Source of the DNA: Clostridia bacterium
GTDB taxonomy: Bacteria > Bacillota > Clostridia > Oscillospirales > Acutalibacteraceae
Length of the DNA: 64,000 nt
NCBI GenBank assembly: GCA_017521425.1
Contig: JAFXCQ010000030.1
Coordinates: 1 to 64,000, forward strand
Direction of reading: 5' to 3'
The notes beneath the pieces are model-generated. The model did no database searches and was not told the origin of the DNA. It saw nothing but the letters and a program-made list of their open reading frames with translations. The position numbers and the translations under genes were made by a program. Shown here in pieces: positions 24,140 to 31,787 of the stretch (position 1 is its first letter; every line of letters begins with the position of its first letter).

Positions 24140-24436
24140 TTATTGTGCATCTTTAAGCGCTCTTTCGAGCCATACAACGCCGATATCCATTGCAGCCCAA
24201 AGACCTTTTTTTTCAGCCTTTTTTACAATTGCTTGTAATGGGTTCACATTAGGGTCAGTATTTAAAAGCTGAACTGTAACTTTGTCAGCAATCTGAACAC
24301 CATGTACTTCGTGAGAATCTGCAATAGAGAGCATAAGTACGAAAGGGTCATTCATATCACCGTAATAAAGTGTGTTTCCCTTACGAACAAGTGGTTTTCC
24401 TTTATATTTGAGAAAACTTGTTTCTGTTTTAGCCAA
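24140..24436 (-). CDS. Conserved hypothetical protein next to ireB
   Basis: 98 residues from TTG 24436, chosen because AAGGAG lies eight bases upstream; a GTG three codons earlier overlaps that site. The N-terminal half (FLKYKGKPLVRKGNTLYYG) is strand-rich. The rest includes VMLSIADSHEVHG-like segments and a C-terminal helix, with no signal peptide, membrane segment or recognised motif. It follows ireB by 22 bases on the same strand and before a good terminator, so the two are probably co-transcribed. I do not recognise a named family; function unknown. Confidence 0.65.
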   Translation of the reverse strand: MAKTETSFLKYKGKPLVRKGNTLYYGDMNDPFVLMLSIADSHEVHGVQIADKVTVQLLNTDPNVNPLQAIVKKAEKKGLWAAMDIGVVWLERALKDAQ

Positions 24437-24458
24437 ACTAAACACTCCTTATTTTTGT

Positions 24459-24704
24459 TTAACTATTAAGATATGTTTTAAGAAGAGCCTGTAAAAGTTC
24501 ATCTCTGTCAATCTTACGAATTAAACTTCTTGCATTGTTGTGTGTTGTAATGTAGGTTGGGTCCTCCGACAAAATGTAACCTACAAGTTGGCTGGTAGGG
24601 TTATAACCTTTCTCTACAAGTGCGTTGTAAACCTGAACGAGAATATCTCTCATTTCTTTTTCGTGCTCATCTCTGATAGCAAATTGAATGGTTTTATCTG
24701 TCAT
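24459..24704 (-). CDS. ireB: IreB family regulatory phosphoprotein
   Basis: 81-residue protein of the IreB (former DUF965/UPF0297) family. In Enterococcus it is a substrate of the Ser/Thr kinase IreK, phosphorylated on N-terminal threonines, and it influences cell-envelope antibiotic tolerance. The start MTDKTIQF has the corresponding threonines, and the body [20 protein letters not shown] and [19 protein letters not shown] match the family. The ribosome binding site is GGGAGGTG. It is commonly beside ruvX (yqgF) in Firmicutes; here it instead lies downstream of pheT. Confidence 0.93.
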   Translation of the reverse strand: MTDKTIQFAIRDEHEKEMRDILVQVYNALVEKGYNPTSQLVGYILSEDPTYITTHNNARSLIRKIDRDELLQALLKTYLNS

Positions 24705-24799
24705 AAGAACACCTCCCAGTGAATTTATGTTTCTATTATAAACTATTATTCAAAAAATTACAACAGTAAATTATTAAGAAATATCGACAAAAATATAAA

Positions 24800-27163
24800 T
24801 TATTTTTTAAGAGTTACATTTATCTTTGAAAGATTGTCTAAAATAGAGTCAATCCAACCCTGAACTTCTTCCATTTCAAGAGTTCTTTCTTTAGATGAGA
24901 AGATAAATCTTACAGCGATACTCTTAACGCCGTCTTTCTCGAATGTGTCAATAACATTAACACTTGTAAGTTCTTCTTTTCCGAGAGCATCCCAGCATTT
25001 TTTGAGTTCAGAGAATTTAGCGCCGTTAGAAATATCAAGTGAAAGGTCATAATAAGTTGACTGCTGTGTAGATGGCTCAACGAAAGAGATGTTATCATTT
25101 GAAACACTTGTTAAATCATCAACATCAATTTCAACACAAACTGCTTTGCCTGTTTTGTCAAGTTTACTCAAAACTGACGGGTGAAGTGTGTGAACTGTAC
25201 CGACTTTTTTGCCACTTACAAGAATTTCAGCAGTATTTTTTGGGTGTTCATAAGCGTGTGTAGGTGTAACCTTGTTGAATTCAGGTGATTTGTGCTTGAT
25301 TGAAAGTACAAGGGTATTAACCATATTGAGTGCTTTAAAATATAAATCTTTTTCAGTACCTTTTTTATCAAAAAGGACAACACCCAAAGAACGTCTTTCA
25401 TTAGCAGTACCATCTGCTTTTAAGCCTTTAACAACTCTACCGATTTCAAAAATACCGAAATTTTCTTTAAAATCTTTGTTATCTGAAACTGCAACTAAAA
25501 GGGTAGGTATCATTGAGTTACGGATAGTACCGTTGTCAGAACTTTCAATGTTAAGAACTTTGACATTGTCTTCAACCTCAATGCCTAATTTCTTATATCT
25601 TCTTACATCACCCCAAATATAAGAGTGAACTTCGTGAAGATTGTAGTGTTTTACTAAAATATCTTTGATTTCGTTACTTTCAGAACGAACTGCAGTACTT
25701 CTTACAGGCTTTAAAGGACTTTTTGTTGTAATAATACTGAAGTTGTCGTAACCATAAATACGTGTGATTTCTTCAATGATGTCAGCTTTGATTGTAACAT
25801 CCTTTGTAGCTCTCCATGACGGAACTTTAATGTGGAAGTTGTCACCATTCATTGTAACTTCGAAACCAAGAGCTTTTAAAGTTGTGTTGATTCTTTCGGT
25901 GGAAATATCAATACCTGTGTATTTGTCAACATAAGCCTTATCAAAATCAATTTCAATTTCAGGGTATTTCTTTGTATATTCGTCTGTAAGCTGAGAAGCA
26001 ACTCTTGCCCCCTCATCAATTGATTGTAAGAGGTAAGCAAATCTCTTTGCAGCAGTTACAGTCATTTCAGGGTCGAGCATTTTTTCATATCTTGCAGAAG
26101 CATCTGTACGAAGACCGAGTCTTGAAGATGATTTACGAACAGAAACACCGTCAAAGTTAGCACATTCAAGAACTACTGAATTTGTATCGCCTACAATTTC
26201 AGAGTCAAGACCACCCATAATACCTGCAATAGCAACCGGAGTTGTAGCATTTTTAATTAAGAGTGTATCTGTTGTAATATCTCTTTCTGTATTATCAAGA
26301 GTAGTGAATTTACAGTCAGCGTCAGGTGTACCGATTTTAATTTCGTCAATTTTATTACCGTCAAATGCGTGAGTTGGTTGACCCATTTCAAGCATAATGT
26401 AGTTTGTAAGGTCAGCGAGTAAGTTGATACCACGCATACCGCAATAGTAAAGACGAATCTGTAATGAAAGGGGACTGGTGTTTTTAGTGATGTTATCCAT
26501 CTTAACACAAGAATAACGATAAACTAAATCAGGTCTTTCAACAGTAACTTTGATTTTTTCGTCACCGCTATAAGCTAAATCTGAAAGGTTAAGAGGTTTT
26601 AACTCTCTGCCTGCAAGTGCTGAAAATTCACGTGCAATACCATAGTGACCCCAAAGGTCAGGACGATTTGTAAGGGATTTGTTATCAACCTCAAAAATAA
26701 TATCATCAATAGGGTAAATCTCTTTTAAATCTGTACCATTAGGAACATCAACATCAATTTCCATAAGACCGGATTTATCATCAGAAAGACCGAGTTCAAA
26801 AGCTGAACAACACATACCTTCTGATTCATAACCCGCAACAGTTGCTTTTGTAATGTCACCTGCAGGAACTTTACCCCCAGCTTTTACAAAAGCAATTTTC
26901 ATATTTTCTCTTACATTAGGCGCACCGCATACAACATCGTAAACTCTGTCGCCACCGTCAACTTTAAGAAGATGAAGTTTTTTAGAATTCGGGTGATTTT
27001 CAATAGAAAGAATTTCACCAACAACTACATTCTGAATATCTTCACCTTTAACGATGATGTCTTCTACTTCAGCAGTAGCAAGGGTAAAACTTTCAATAAG
27101 CTTTTTAATGTCAAGACCAGAAAGGTCAACATATTCTTTAATCCAGTTAATAGAAACAAACAT
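24800..27163 (-). CDS. pheT: Phenylalanine-tRNA ligase beta subunit
   Basis: 787-residue beta subunit of the (alpha-beta)2 cytoplasmic synthetase. The order seen is the N-terminal OB-fold tRNA-binding domain (about 40-150), the B3/B4 editing region that hydrolyses Tyr-tRNA-Phe, the B5 domain, the catalytic-like core and a C-terminal ferredoxin-like anticodon domain (last 95 residues). Motifs such as GAPNV, NRPDLWGHYGIARE and AIAGIMGG are typical. Its ATG overlaps the pheS stop by one base (TAATG), so the two are coupled. Length and composition are normal. Confidence 0.97.
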   Translation of the reverse strand: MFVSINWIKEYVDLSGLDIKKLIESFTLATAEVEDIIVKGEDIQNVVVGEILSIENHPNSKKLHLLKVDGGDRVYDVVCGAPNVRENMKIAFVKAGGKVPAGDITKATVAGYESEGMCCSAFELGLSDDKSGLMEIDVDVPNGTDLKEIYPIDDIIFEVDNKSLTNRPDLWGHYGIAREFSALAGRELKPLNLSDLAYSGDEKIKVTVERPDLVYRYSCVKMDNITKNTSPLSLQIRLYYCGMRGINLLADLTNYIMLEMGQPTHAFDGNKIDEIKIGTPDADCKFTTLDNTERDITTDTLLIKNATTPVAIAGIMGGLDSEIVGDTNSVVLECANFDGVSVRKSSSRLGLRTDASARYEKMLDPEMTVTAAKRFAYLLQSIDEGARVASQLTDEYTKKYPEIEIDFDKAYVDKYTGIDISTERINTTLKALGFEVTMNGDNFHIKVPSWRATKDVTIKADIIEEITRIYGYDNFSIITTKSPLKPVRSTAVRSESNEIKDILVKHYNLHEVHSYIWGDVRRYKKLGIEVEDNVKVLNIESSDNGTIRNSMIPTLLVAVSDNKDFKENFGIFEIGRVVKGLKADGTANERRSLGVVLFDKKGTEKDLYFKALNMVNTLVLSIKHKSPEFNKVTPTHAYEHPKNTAEILVSGKKVGTVHTLHPSVLSKLDKTGKAVCVEIDVDDLTSVSNDNISFVEPSTQQSTYYDLSLDISNGAKFSELKKCWDALGKEELTSVNVIDTFEKDGVKSIAVRFIFSSKERTLEMEEVQGWIDSILDNLSKINVTLKK

Positions 27164-28239
27164 TATTTACCCTCCTTTTCATCATCAATAAAAGTTCTGT
27201 TTGCGAATTGTGAAAGTGATTTTAAGTTACAACTGTTAAATACACGAATATCTTTGATTCCATAACGCATCATAGCAAGTCTTGTAAGACCTAAACCAAA
27301 AGCGAAACCTGTGTATTCTTCTGTGTCAATACCACCCATAGATAAAACGTTAGGGTGAATCATACCACAAGGGCAAAGTTCAAGCCAACCTGAACCTTTA
27401 CATGATGGGCAACCGTCGCCACCGCAGATAAGACATTGAATATCAAGTTCAAAACCAGGCTCAACAAAGGGGAAGAAACCAGGTCTTAAACGAACTGTAA
27501 CATCACGGTTGAAAACCTCTGAAAGCATAGTTTTCATAAAGTAGATAAGGTTAGAAATAGAAATATCTTTATCAACCATAATACCTTCCATCTGGAAAAA
27601 TGTATTTTCGTGACAAGCGTCAATTTTTTCATTTCTGAAGCATCTGCCGGGGAAAATAACTCTTATAGGTCTGCCTGCTTCAAGTTCTTTTTTGTATTTA
27701 ATAAGAATAGCATTCTGTGCAGCAGAAGTGTGTGTTTTTAAAAGTTGATTTGAACTTAAATAATAAGTATCTTGCATATCACGGGCAGGGTGATGTTTTG
27801 GAATGTTAAGTGCTTCAAAACAATGATAATCGTCAACTATTTCGTCATAGTCTTCAATTGAGAAACCCATACCGGCAAAAATATCTTCAACTTCTCTTTG
27901 TACAAGAGTAATAGGGTGATAAGAGCCTTTATCTTCATTAAGCGGGAATGAAACATCATAATCTTCAGCAGAATTTATGAGTGCTTCTTCCTCTTTCTTT
28001 TTGATTTCTTCGTTCTTTTCGCCAAGTGTTTTTTCAATGAATTGTTTTACTTCATTGATAATCTGACCTGCCTCTTTCTTTTGCTCGTTAGGAATATTTC
28101 TTAACTCGCTCATAAGTGAAGTGATAGGGCCTTTTTTACCGAGAAACTCAATTCTTAATTGTTCGAGCTCTGCGGAAGAAGTGGCACTATTAACTTTTTC
28201 TAAAAATTGCTCTTTTAAAGCATTTGCGTTTTCAAGCAT
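27163..28239 (-). CDS. pheS: Phenylalanine-tRNA ligase alpha subunit
   Basis: 358-residue catalytic alpha subunit. An N-terminal coiled-coil tRNA-binding arm (about 1-85) precedes the class II core. Motif 2 is FPGRCFRNEKIDACHE with FFQMEG, and motif 3 is GFAFGLGLTRLAMMRYGI. The block CLICGGDGCPSCKGSGWLE holds four closely spaced cysteines in CxxCxxxxCxxC arrangement and could bind zinc; many homologues keep only part of this. The ribosome binding site is GGAAGAA. It is controlled by the T-box leader just upstream. Confidence 0.97.
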   Translation of the reverse strand: MLENANALKEQFLEKVNSATSSAELEQLRIEFLGKKGPITSLMSELRNIPNEQKKEAGQIINEVKQFIEKTLGEKNEEIKKKEEEALINSAEDYDVSFPLNEDKGSYHPITLVQREVEDIFAGMGFSIEDYDEIVDDYHCFEALNIPKHHPARDMQDTYYLSSNQLLKTHTSAAQNAILIKYKKELEAGRPIRVIFPGRCFRNEKIDACHENTFFQMEGIMVDKDISISNLIYFMKTMLSEVFNRDVTVRLRPGFFPFVEPGFELDIQCLICGGDGCPSCKGSGWLELCPCGMIHPNVLSMGGIDTEEYTGFAFGLGLTRLAMMRYGIKDIRVFNSCNLKSLSQFANRTFIDDEKEGK

Positions 28240-28302
28240 TTTCAGTTCTTCCTTTCAAAATATATATGATATAGGGTAGGGTGCGTTGCCTTGTTTTATG
28301 AC

Positions 28303-28540
28303 AAAAAAATAACGCCCCATCCCAGAAGGGACGAAGACATCTCCGCGGTACCACCCTTATTTTTGCATAGAGCAAACACTCTTTTGTAATATAACGGTTA
28401 CTCCCGTTACAGCCTACTTAGTTTCAACCATACCGCTCACAAGTGAACTTCAAAAGTTGTTTTTGAAAATGCTTTCAGCCGTGGCACTTCTCTCTGTGCA
28501 AAAAGTCGCTTTTTACTCTCTTGCTCAACGCGTTTAGAAT
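28303..28540 (-). promoter_or_regulatory. T-box riboswitch of pheST
   Basis: On the minus strand the T-box AAGGGTGGTACCGCGG (28343-28358) precedes the terminator hairpin CGTCCC / GGGGCG, which ends in a T run near 28303. Stem I contains AGTA on the 5' side. On the 3' side GAA is followed by GTTC and then the basal helix CTTGT, so TTC (Phe) is the likely specifier, as expected for pheST. A plausible promoter (TTGCAA-N17-TAATAT on the minus strand) lies just upstream in the AT-rich repeat. Confidence 0.93.
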
Positions 28541-28762
28541 ATATTAACACATTGATGGTTAAATTGCAAGTGAAAATTGAGAATTGAAAGTTGAAAATTG
28601 AAAATTTCGGAAGTCCTTCGGACTTGATTGTGATCATTATTTTTGTATTCTGCAATGTCTTGTAAGTTGCAATCCAATAAAATCAGTAGGAGTGATTGAA
28701 CCAACCACTCCTACCCGTGAATTAGAATTTTACTTCTTAACTATTCACTATTACTTCTTACT
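28541..28762. other. Intergenic region between pheS leader and the 28763 gene
   Basis: Bases 28575-28628 hold the inverted copy of the AT-rich repeat seen at 24047-24103, including CGGAAGTCCTTCGGACTTG. No gene is seen in the rest; a short frame on the minus strand at 28437-28655 overlaps the T-box and is not credible. Confidence 0.65.
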
Positions 28763-29317
28763 TCAAATCGCCGTCCCCTGATTGTCGCCGTTCTTTGATT
28801 GTCTTTTGATTGCCGCCTCCAACTCCAATAATGCTTGTTCTTGAAATGCAAACATAAAAAAGTTTTCTTCTTTAAATAATTTCGCAAAAGAATTGTCTGG
28901 AATCCAAATGATACCATTCAAAAAAATACAAATATATTTATTTTTTATCGTATTTTTATTTTCTCCATAAAAAAAACCAGGAATCTCTTTTACTCGTACA
29001 TCTGTTATTTCACTGTATTTAATCGTTCTCCAACATTTTCCGTTCTTATTGCAAACCTTTAAACTGTTATCCGCAAACATTAAAACGGATTGACTTAATT
29101 TATAATACAAAATACTAGGAATAAATGTTGGTACTACTACAATTTGTAAAGCTGTAAAAAAAATAATACAACCTGATAAATCACGAATTAAACCTGTTGC
29201 CACCATAGCAACTACCCATAAATTTGAAAAAATCTCTGCAAAGATACTTACTCTATTTATTACTCGCATTAGTTTTTTTATACCTATAGGCATTACATCA
29301 AATTTAATACAATCCAT
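28763..29317 (-). CDS. Two-helix membrane protein, paralogue A
   Basis: 184-residue protein with two membrane helices (about 25-45 and 48-72). The following cytoplasmic domain resembles a bacterial PH-like fold (YYKLSQSVLMFADNSLKV and RTIKYSEITDVRVKEIPGFF). It is paralogous along its whole length to the protein encoded at 29671-30204, and the last 100 bp of conserved coding sequence are identical in DNA (28793-28892 against 29680-29779). The C-terminus differs by a few residues. The function is unknown. Its start is preceded by GAGGAGTTAACAG, shared with the paralogue. Confidence 0.65.
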   Translation of the reverse strand: MDCIKFDVMPIGIKKLMRVINRVSIFAEIFSNLWVVAMVATGLIRDLSGCIIFFTALQIVVVPTFIPSILYYKLSQSVLMFADNSLKVCNKNGKCWRTIKYSEITDVRVKEIPGFFYGENKNTIKNKYICIFLNGIIWIPDNSFAKLFKEENFFMFAFQEQALLELEAAIKRQSKNGDNQGTAI

Positions 29318-29670
29318 ACTGTTAACTCCTCGTTACTATTTACTCATAAGACAGGGGGATAAGACAGGGGGACGGTTCTATGTCTTATGCCGTCCGTTGT
29401 CTTTTCTTAACTTAAATATATCAAATTTCGCAAGATGTATCAAGCAATTTTGTAATCTTCAACAAAATCGAAAAACAACCCGATTAACTGACCAAAATCA
29501 ATTAACCGGGTCTATTTCATTTTACCAGCAACTTGCTCACTTGCAGCTGAGACTAAGACACAGAACCGTCCCTTGTCTTATAATCTGTTTAACTCGTCAT
29601 AATAATATCTTGTGTTTGTACCTGCAATTTTGTAACGGGAAATAAGGTTGTCTTGTCTTACCCTGTCTTA
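29318..29670. repeat. REP-like spacer between the duplicated genes
   Basis: This 353-bp spacer contains an inverted pair related to AGACAGGGGGACGGTTCT (29359-29390) and CAGAACCGTCCCTTGTCTTA (29553-29584). It also carries an exact reverse-complement copy (29477-29525) of the terminator repeat at 11455-11503. No credible gene is seen in it. GGGGACGGTTCT-type motifs are common repeats in Clostridia, a statement from general knowledge. Confidence 0.7.
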
Positions 29671-30204
29671 CTAATTGTCCTTTGATTGTCTTTTGATTGC
29701 CGCCTCCAACTCCAATAATGCTTGTTCTTGAAATGCAAACATAAAAAAGTTTTCTTCTTTAAATAATTTCGCAAAAGAAGTATTCGGAATATCACTGATA
29801 TCATTCAAAAAAATACAAACATAGTTATTTTTCACAGTTGCTTTATCTTCCCCATGAAAAAAACCAGAAATTTGTTTTACTCGTACATCGGTTATTTCGC
29901 TATATTTAATTGTTCTCCAACATCTTCCGTTTTCATAACAAATATTTAAATAATCTTCTCTAAAAATTAAAATAGATTGACTTAATTTGTAATAAAAAGA
30001 CCATGGAGTAACCATTATAAGTATCACTATTTGCAAAACCACACAAAAAATAACCAAGCTTGATAAATCACGAATAAAACCTGATAACATCATAACTATT
30101 ACCCAAACAATTGAAAGTATCACAGCAATGATAGTTATCCGTTTTTTTACTCGCATAAAATTTTTAATACCAATTGGCATCAAATCAGTTTTAATACAAT
30201 CCAT
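29671..30204 (-). CDS. Two-helix membrane protein, paralogue B
   Basis: 177-residue paralogue of the 28763-29317 product. It starts MDCIKTDLMPIGIKNFMRV (against MDCIKFDVMPIGIKKLMRV) and shares the same two-helix plus PH-like layout and the same GKATVKNxY-type loop before IFLNDI. Tandem duplication is recent enough that 100 bp at the 3' end and the leader sequence TACTGTTAACTCCTCGTTAC are essentially unchanged. No function can be assigned, and neither copy shows disruption. Confidence 0.65.
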   Translation of the reverse strand: MDCIKTDLMPIGIKNFMRVKKRITIIAVILSIVWVIVMMLSGFIRDLSSLVIFCVVLQIVILIMVTPWSFYYKLSQSILIFREDYLNICYENGRCWRTIKYSEITDVRVKQISGFFHGEDKATVKNNYVCIFLNDISDIPNTSFAKLFKEENFFMFAFQEQALLELEAAIKRQSKDN

Positions 30205-30279
30205 ACTGTTAACTCCTCGTTACTGTTTACTCACAAAAAAAGGGCTATTGTCTTATCTATCTATAACTTTATAATTGCC

Positions 30280-30290
30280 GACCGCAGGTC
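30280..30290. repeat. Short dispersed element GACCGCAGGTC
   Basis: Third copy of the short element, with extended identity over 30271-30292 to the inverted copy at 23953-23974. Confidence 0.55.
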
Positions 30291-30320
30291 CCGAAACTAT
30301 TCTCTATTCACTATTATCTC

Positions 30321-31064
30321 TTATCTTGAGCGAAGCGTTTCCTTTAAAAGTTCTTCCTCCTGAGAAGGTACCCAAGGGCATTCTATTTCATCTGCAATAA
30401 AGTTAGGGTTTGCCCAATGTACTGCATTTGTGAGAATTTTCTGTACTTCAGGAATGTGATATGTAGGGTTGCTTTCGTGACCCGGCTGGAAGTAGAATAC
30501 TCTGCCAAGACCTTTGTTCCATGCACAACCTGAACGGAATACTTCACCGCCGGAAAACCAGCCAATGAAAATAAGCTCGTCAGGTGTTGGTACATCAAAA
30601 CGTTCGCCATACATTTCTTCAACAGGGATAACAATTTGCTCAGGCACATCTTTTGCAATTTCGTGAGATGGGAGAATACACCAGAGTCTTTCTCTGTCGC
30701 CATCACGCCATTTTAATGAGCAGGTTGAACCCATAAGTCTTTTGAATGGCTTTGAAAAATGTGCAGAGTGGAGTGCAATGAATCCCATACCACACATAAC
30801 ACGGTTATAAATTTTTTCAACTAATTCATCCGGTACTTTGTCGTGGTGACAATGTCCCCACCAGATGAGTACATCTGTTGAGTTTAAAACATCATCAGAA
30901 AGTCCGCAGTTTTCTTCATCCAAGGTTGCGGTACGGATGTTTAATTCTTCATCCTTACTTAAAAAATCTTTAATGCAGTTGTGAATACCCTGGGGGTAAA
31001 CTGCCTTTACTTCTTCGTCTTCTCTTTCGTGACGAAATTCATTCCATACGGTTACGTTTATCAT
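30321..31064 (-). CDS. ThuA-like domain protein (trehalose utilisation family)
   Basis: 247-residue cytoplasmic protein of the ThuA glutamine-amidotransferase-like fold. The start ATG 31064 gives MINVTVWNEF and follows GGAAAGG at a good distance. Conserved pieces are VLIWWGHCHHDKV, MGFIALHSAHFSKPFKRLMGS and the late GRVFYFQPGHESNPTYH. Members occur in carbohydrate operons and some act in keto-trehalose or keto-sugar metabolism, but the biochemical role is generally uncertain. It stands alone here. Confidence 0.88.
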   Translation of the reverse strand: MINVTVWNEFRHEREDEEVKAVYPQGIHNCIKDFLSKDEELNIRTATLDEENCGLSDDVLNSTDVLIWWGHCHHDKVPDELVEKIYNRVMCGMGFIALHSAHFSKPFKRLMGSTCSLKWRDGDRERLWCILPSHEIAKDVPEQIVIPVEEMYGERFDVPTPDELIFIGWFSGGEVFRSGCAWNKGLGRVFYFQPGHESNPTYHIPEVQKILTNAVHWANPNFIADEIECPWVPSQEEELLKETLRSR

Positions 31065-31170
31065 AAAAAACAACCTTTCCAAAAATAGTACAATTAAATA
31101 ATAACATTTTACAAAAATAAGTCAATATTTATTGTTGTTTTTAAGTGTGAAAAATGCTAAAATAAATTTA

Positions 31171-31211
31171 GTGAGTTCGTGACCATCCTCACTTAAATCA
31201 AAACTACGGAG
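31171..31211 (+). promoter_or_regulatory. preQ1-I riboswitch upstream of queT
   Basis: The sequence GTGAGTTCGTGACCATCCTC, then ACTTAAATCAAAACTACGGAG, fits the preQ1 class I aptamer. GTGAG pairs with CTCAC in P1, and the A-rich tail AAAACTACGGAG forms the pseudoknot. The Shine-Dalgarno bases GGAG lie in the second helix, so ligand binding would block translation of queT, whose ATG is at 31219. It was identified by eye from pattern and gene context. Confidence 0.85.
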
Positions 31212-31218
31212 TGATAAA

Positions 31219-31701
31219 ATGAAAAACCAGAAAAAAATCCGCAATATCGCGGTAAGTGCGGTTATTGCTGCACTTTATGTTGTTCTGACCTACCTTGCAA
31301 ATCTGCTTGGGCTTGCAAGTGGTGTGATTCAGGTAAGACTTTCAGAGATTCTTACTGTTATGCCTGTTTTTACACCTGCGGCAATACCCGGACTTTTTAT
31401 TGGTTGTCTTATCGCAAATATTCTTACAGGGTGCGCTTTATGGGATGTAGTGTTTGGCAGTCTTGCCACTTTAATAGGTGCAGTAGGTACATATCTTTTA
31501 AGAAAATACAATTCGTTAGCGGTTATACCGCCGGTTTTGGCGAATGCAATAATTGTTCCTTTGGTGCTTATATTCGTTTATTCTTTAGAGGGTTCTTACT
31601 GGTACTTTTTCCTGACAGTTGGTGTCGGTGAAGTAATCTCTTGCGGTATTTTTGGAACAATTTTGCTAAAAAGTTTAAAAAAATACAATAATTTTCTGTG
31701 A
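31219..31701 (+). CDS. queT: Queuosine precursor transporter QueT (ECF S component)
   Basis: 160-residue membrane protein with about six helices. The segment ASGVIQVRLSEILTVMP is the QueT family hallmark, and ISAxxA-like packing residues lie near the N-terminus. It would import preQ1 or preQ0 as the S component of an energy-coupling-factor transporter. A preQ1-I riboswitch overlaps its ribosome binding site, which strongly supports the assignment. The Que biosynthesis genes are not here, so the cell likely salvages the precursor. Confidence 0.94.
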   Translation: MKNQKKIRNIAVSAVIAALYVVLTYLANLLGLASGVIQVRLSEILTVMPVFTPAAIPGLFIGCLIANILTGCALWDVVFGSLATLIGAVGTYLLRKYNSLAVIPPVLANAIIVPLVLIFVYSLEGSYWYFFLTVGVGEVISCGIFGTILLKSLKKYNNFL

Positions 31702-31787
31702 GAAATTTGTAAAAATAGTTTATTTTTATGAAAATATGTAGTATAATAAATTAGTATTATTTTTAAAATTGGAAAGGATTTCCTTTT

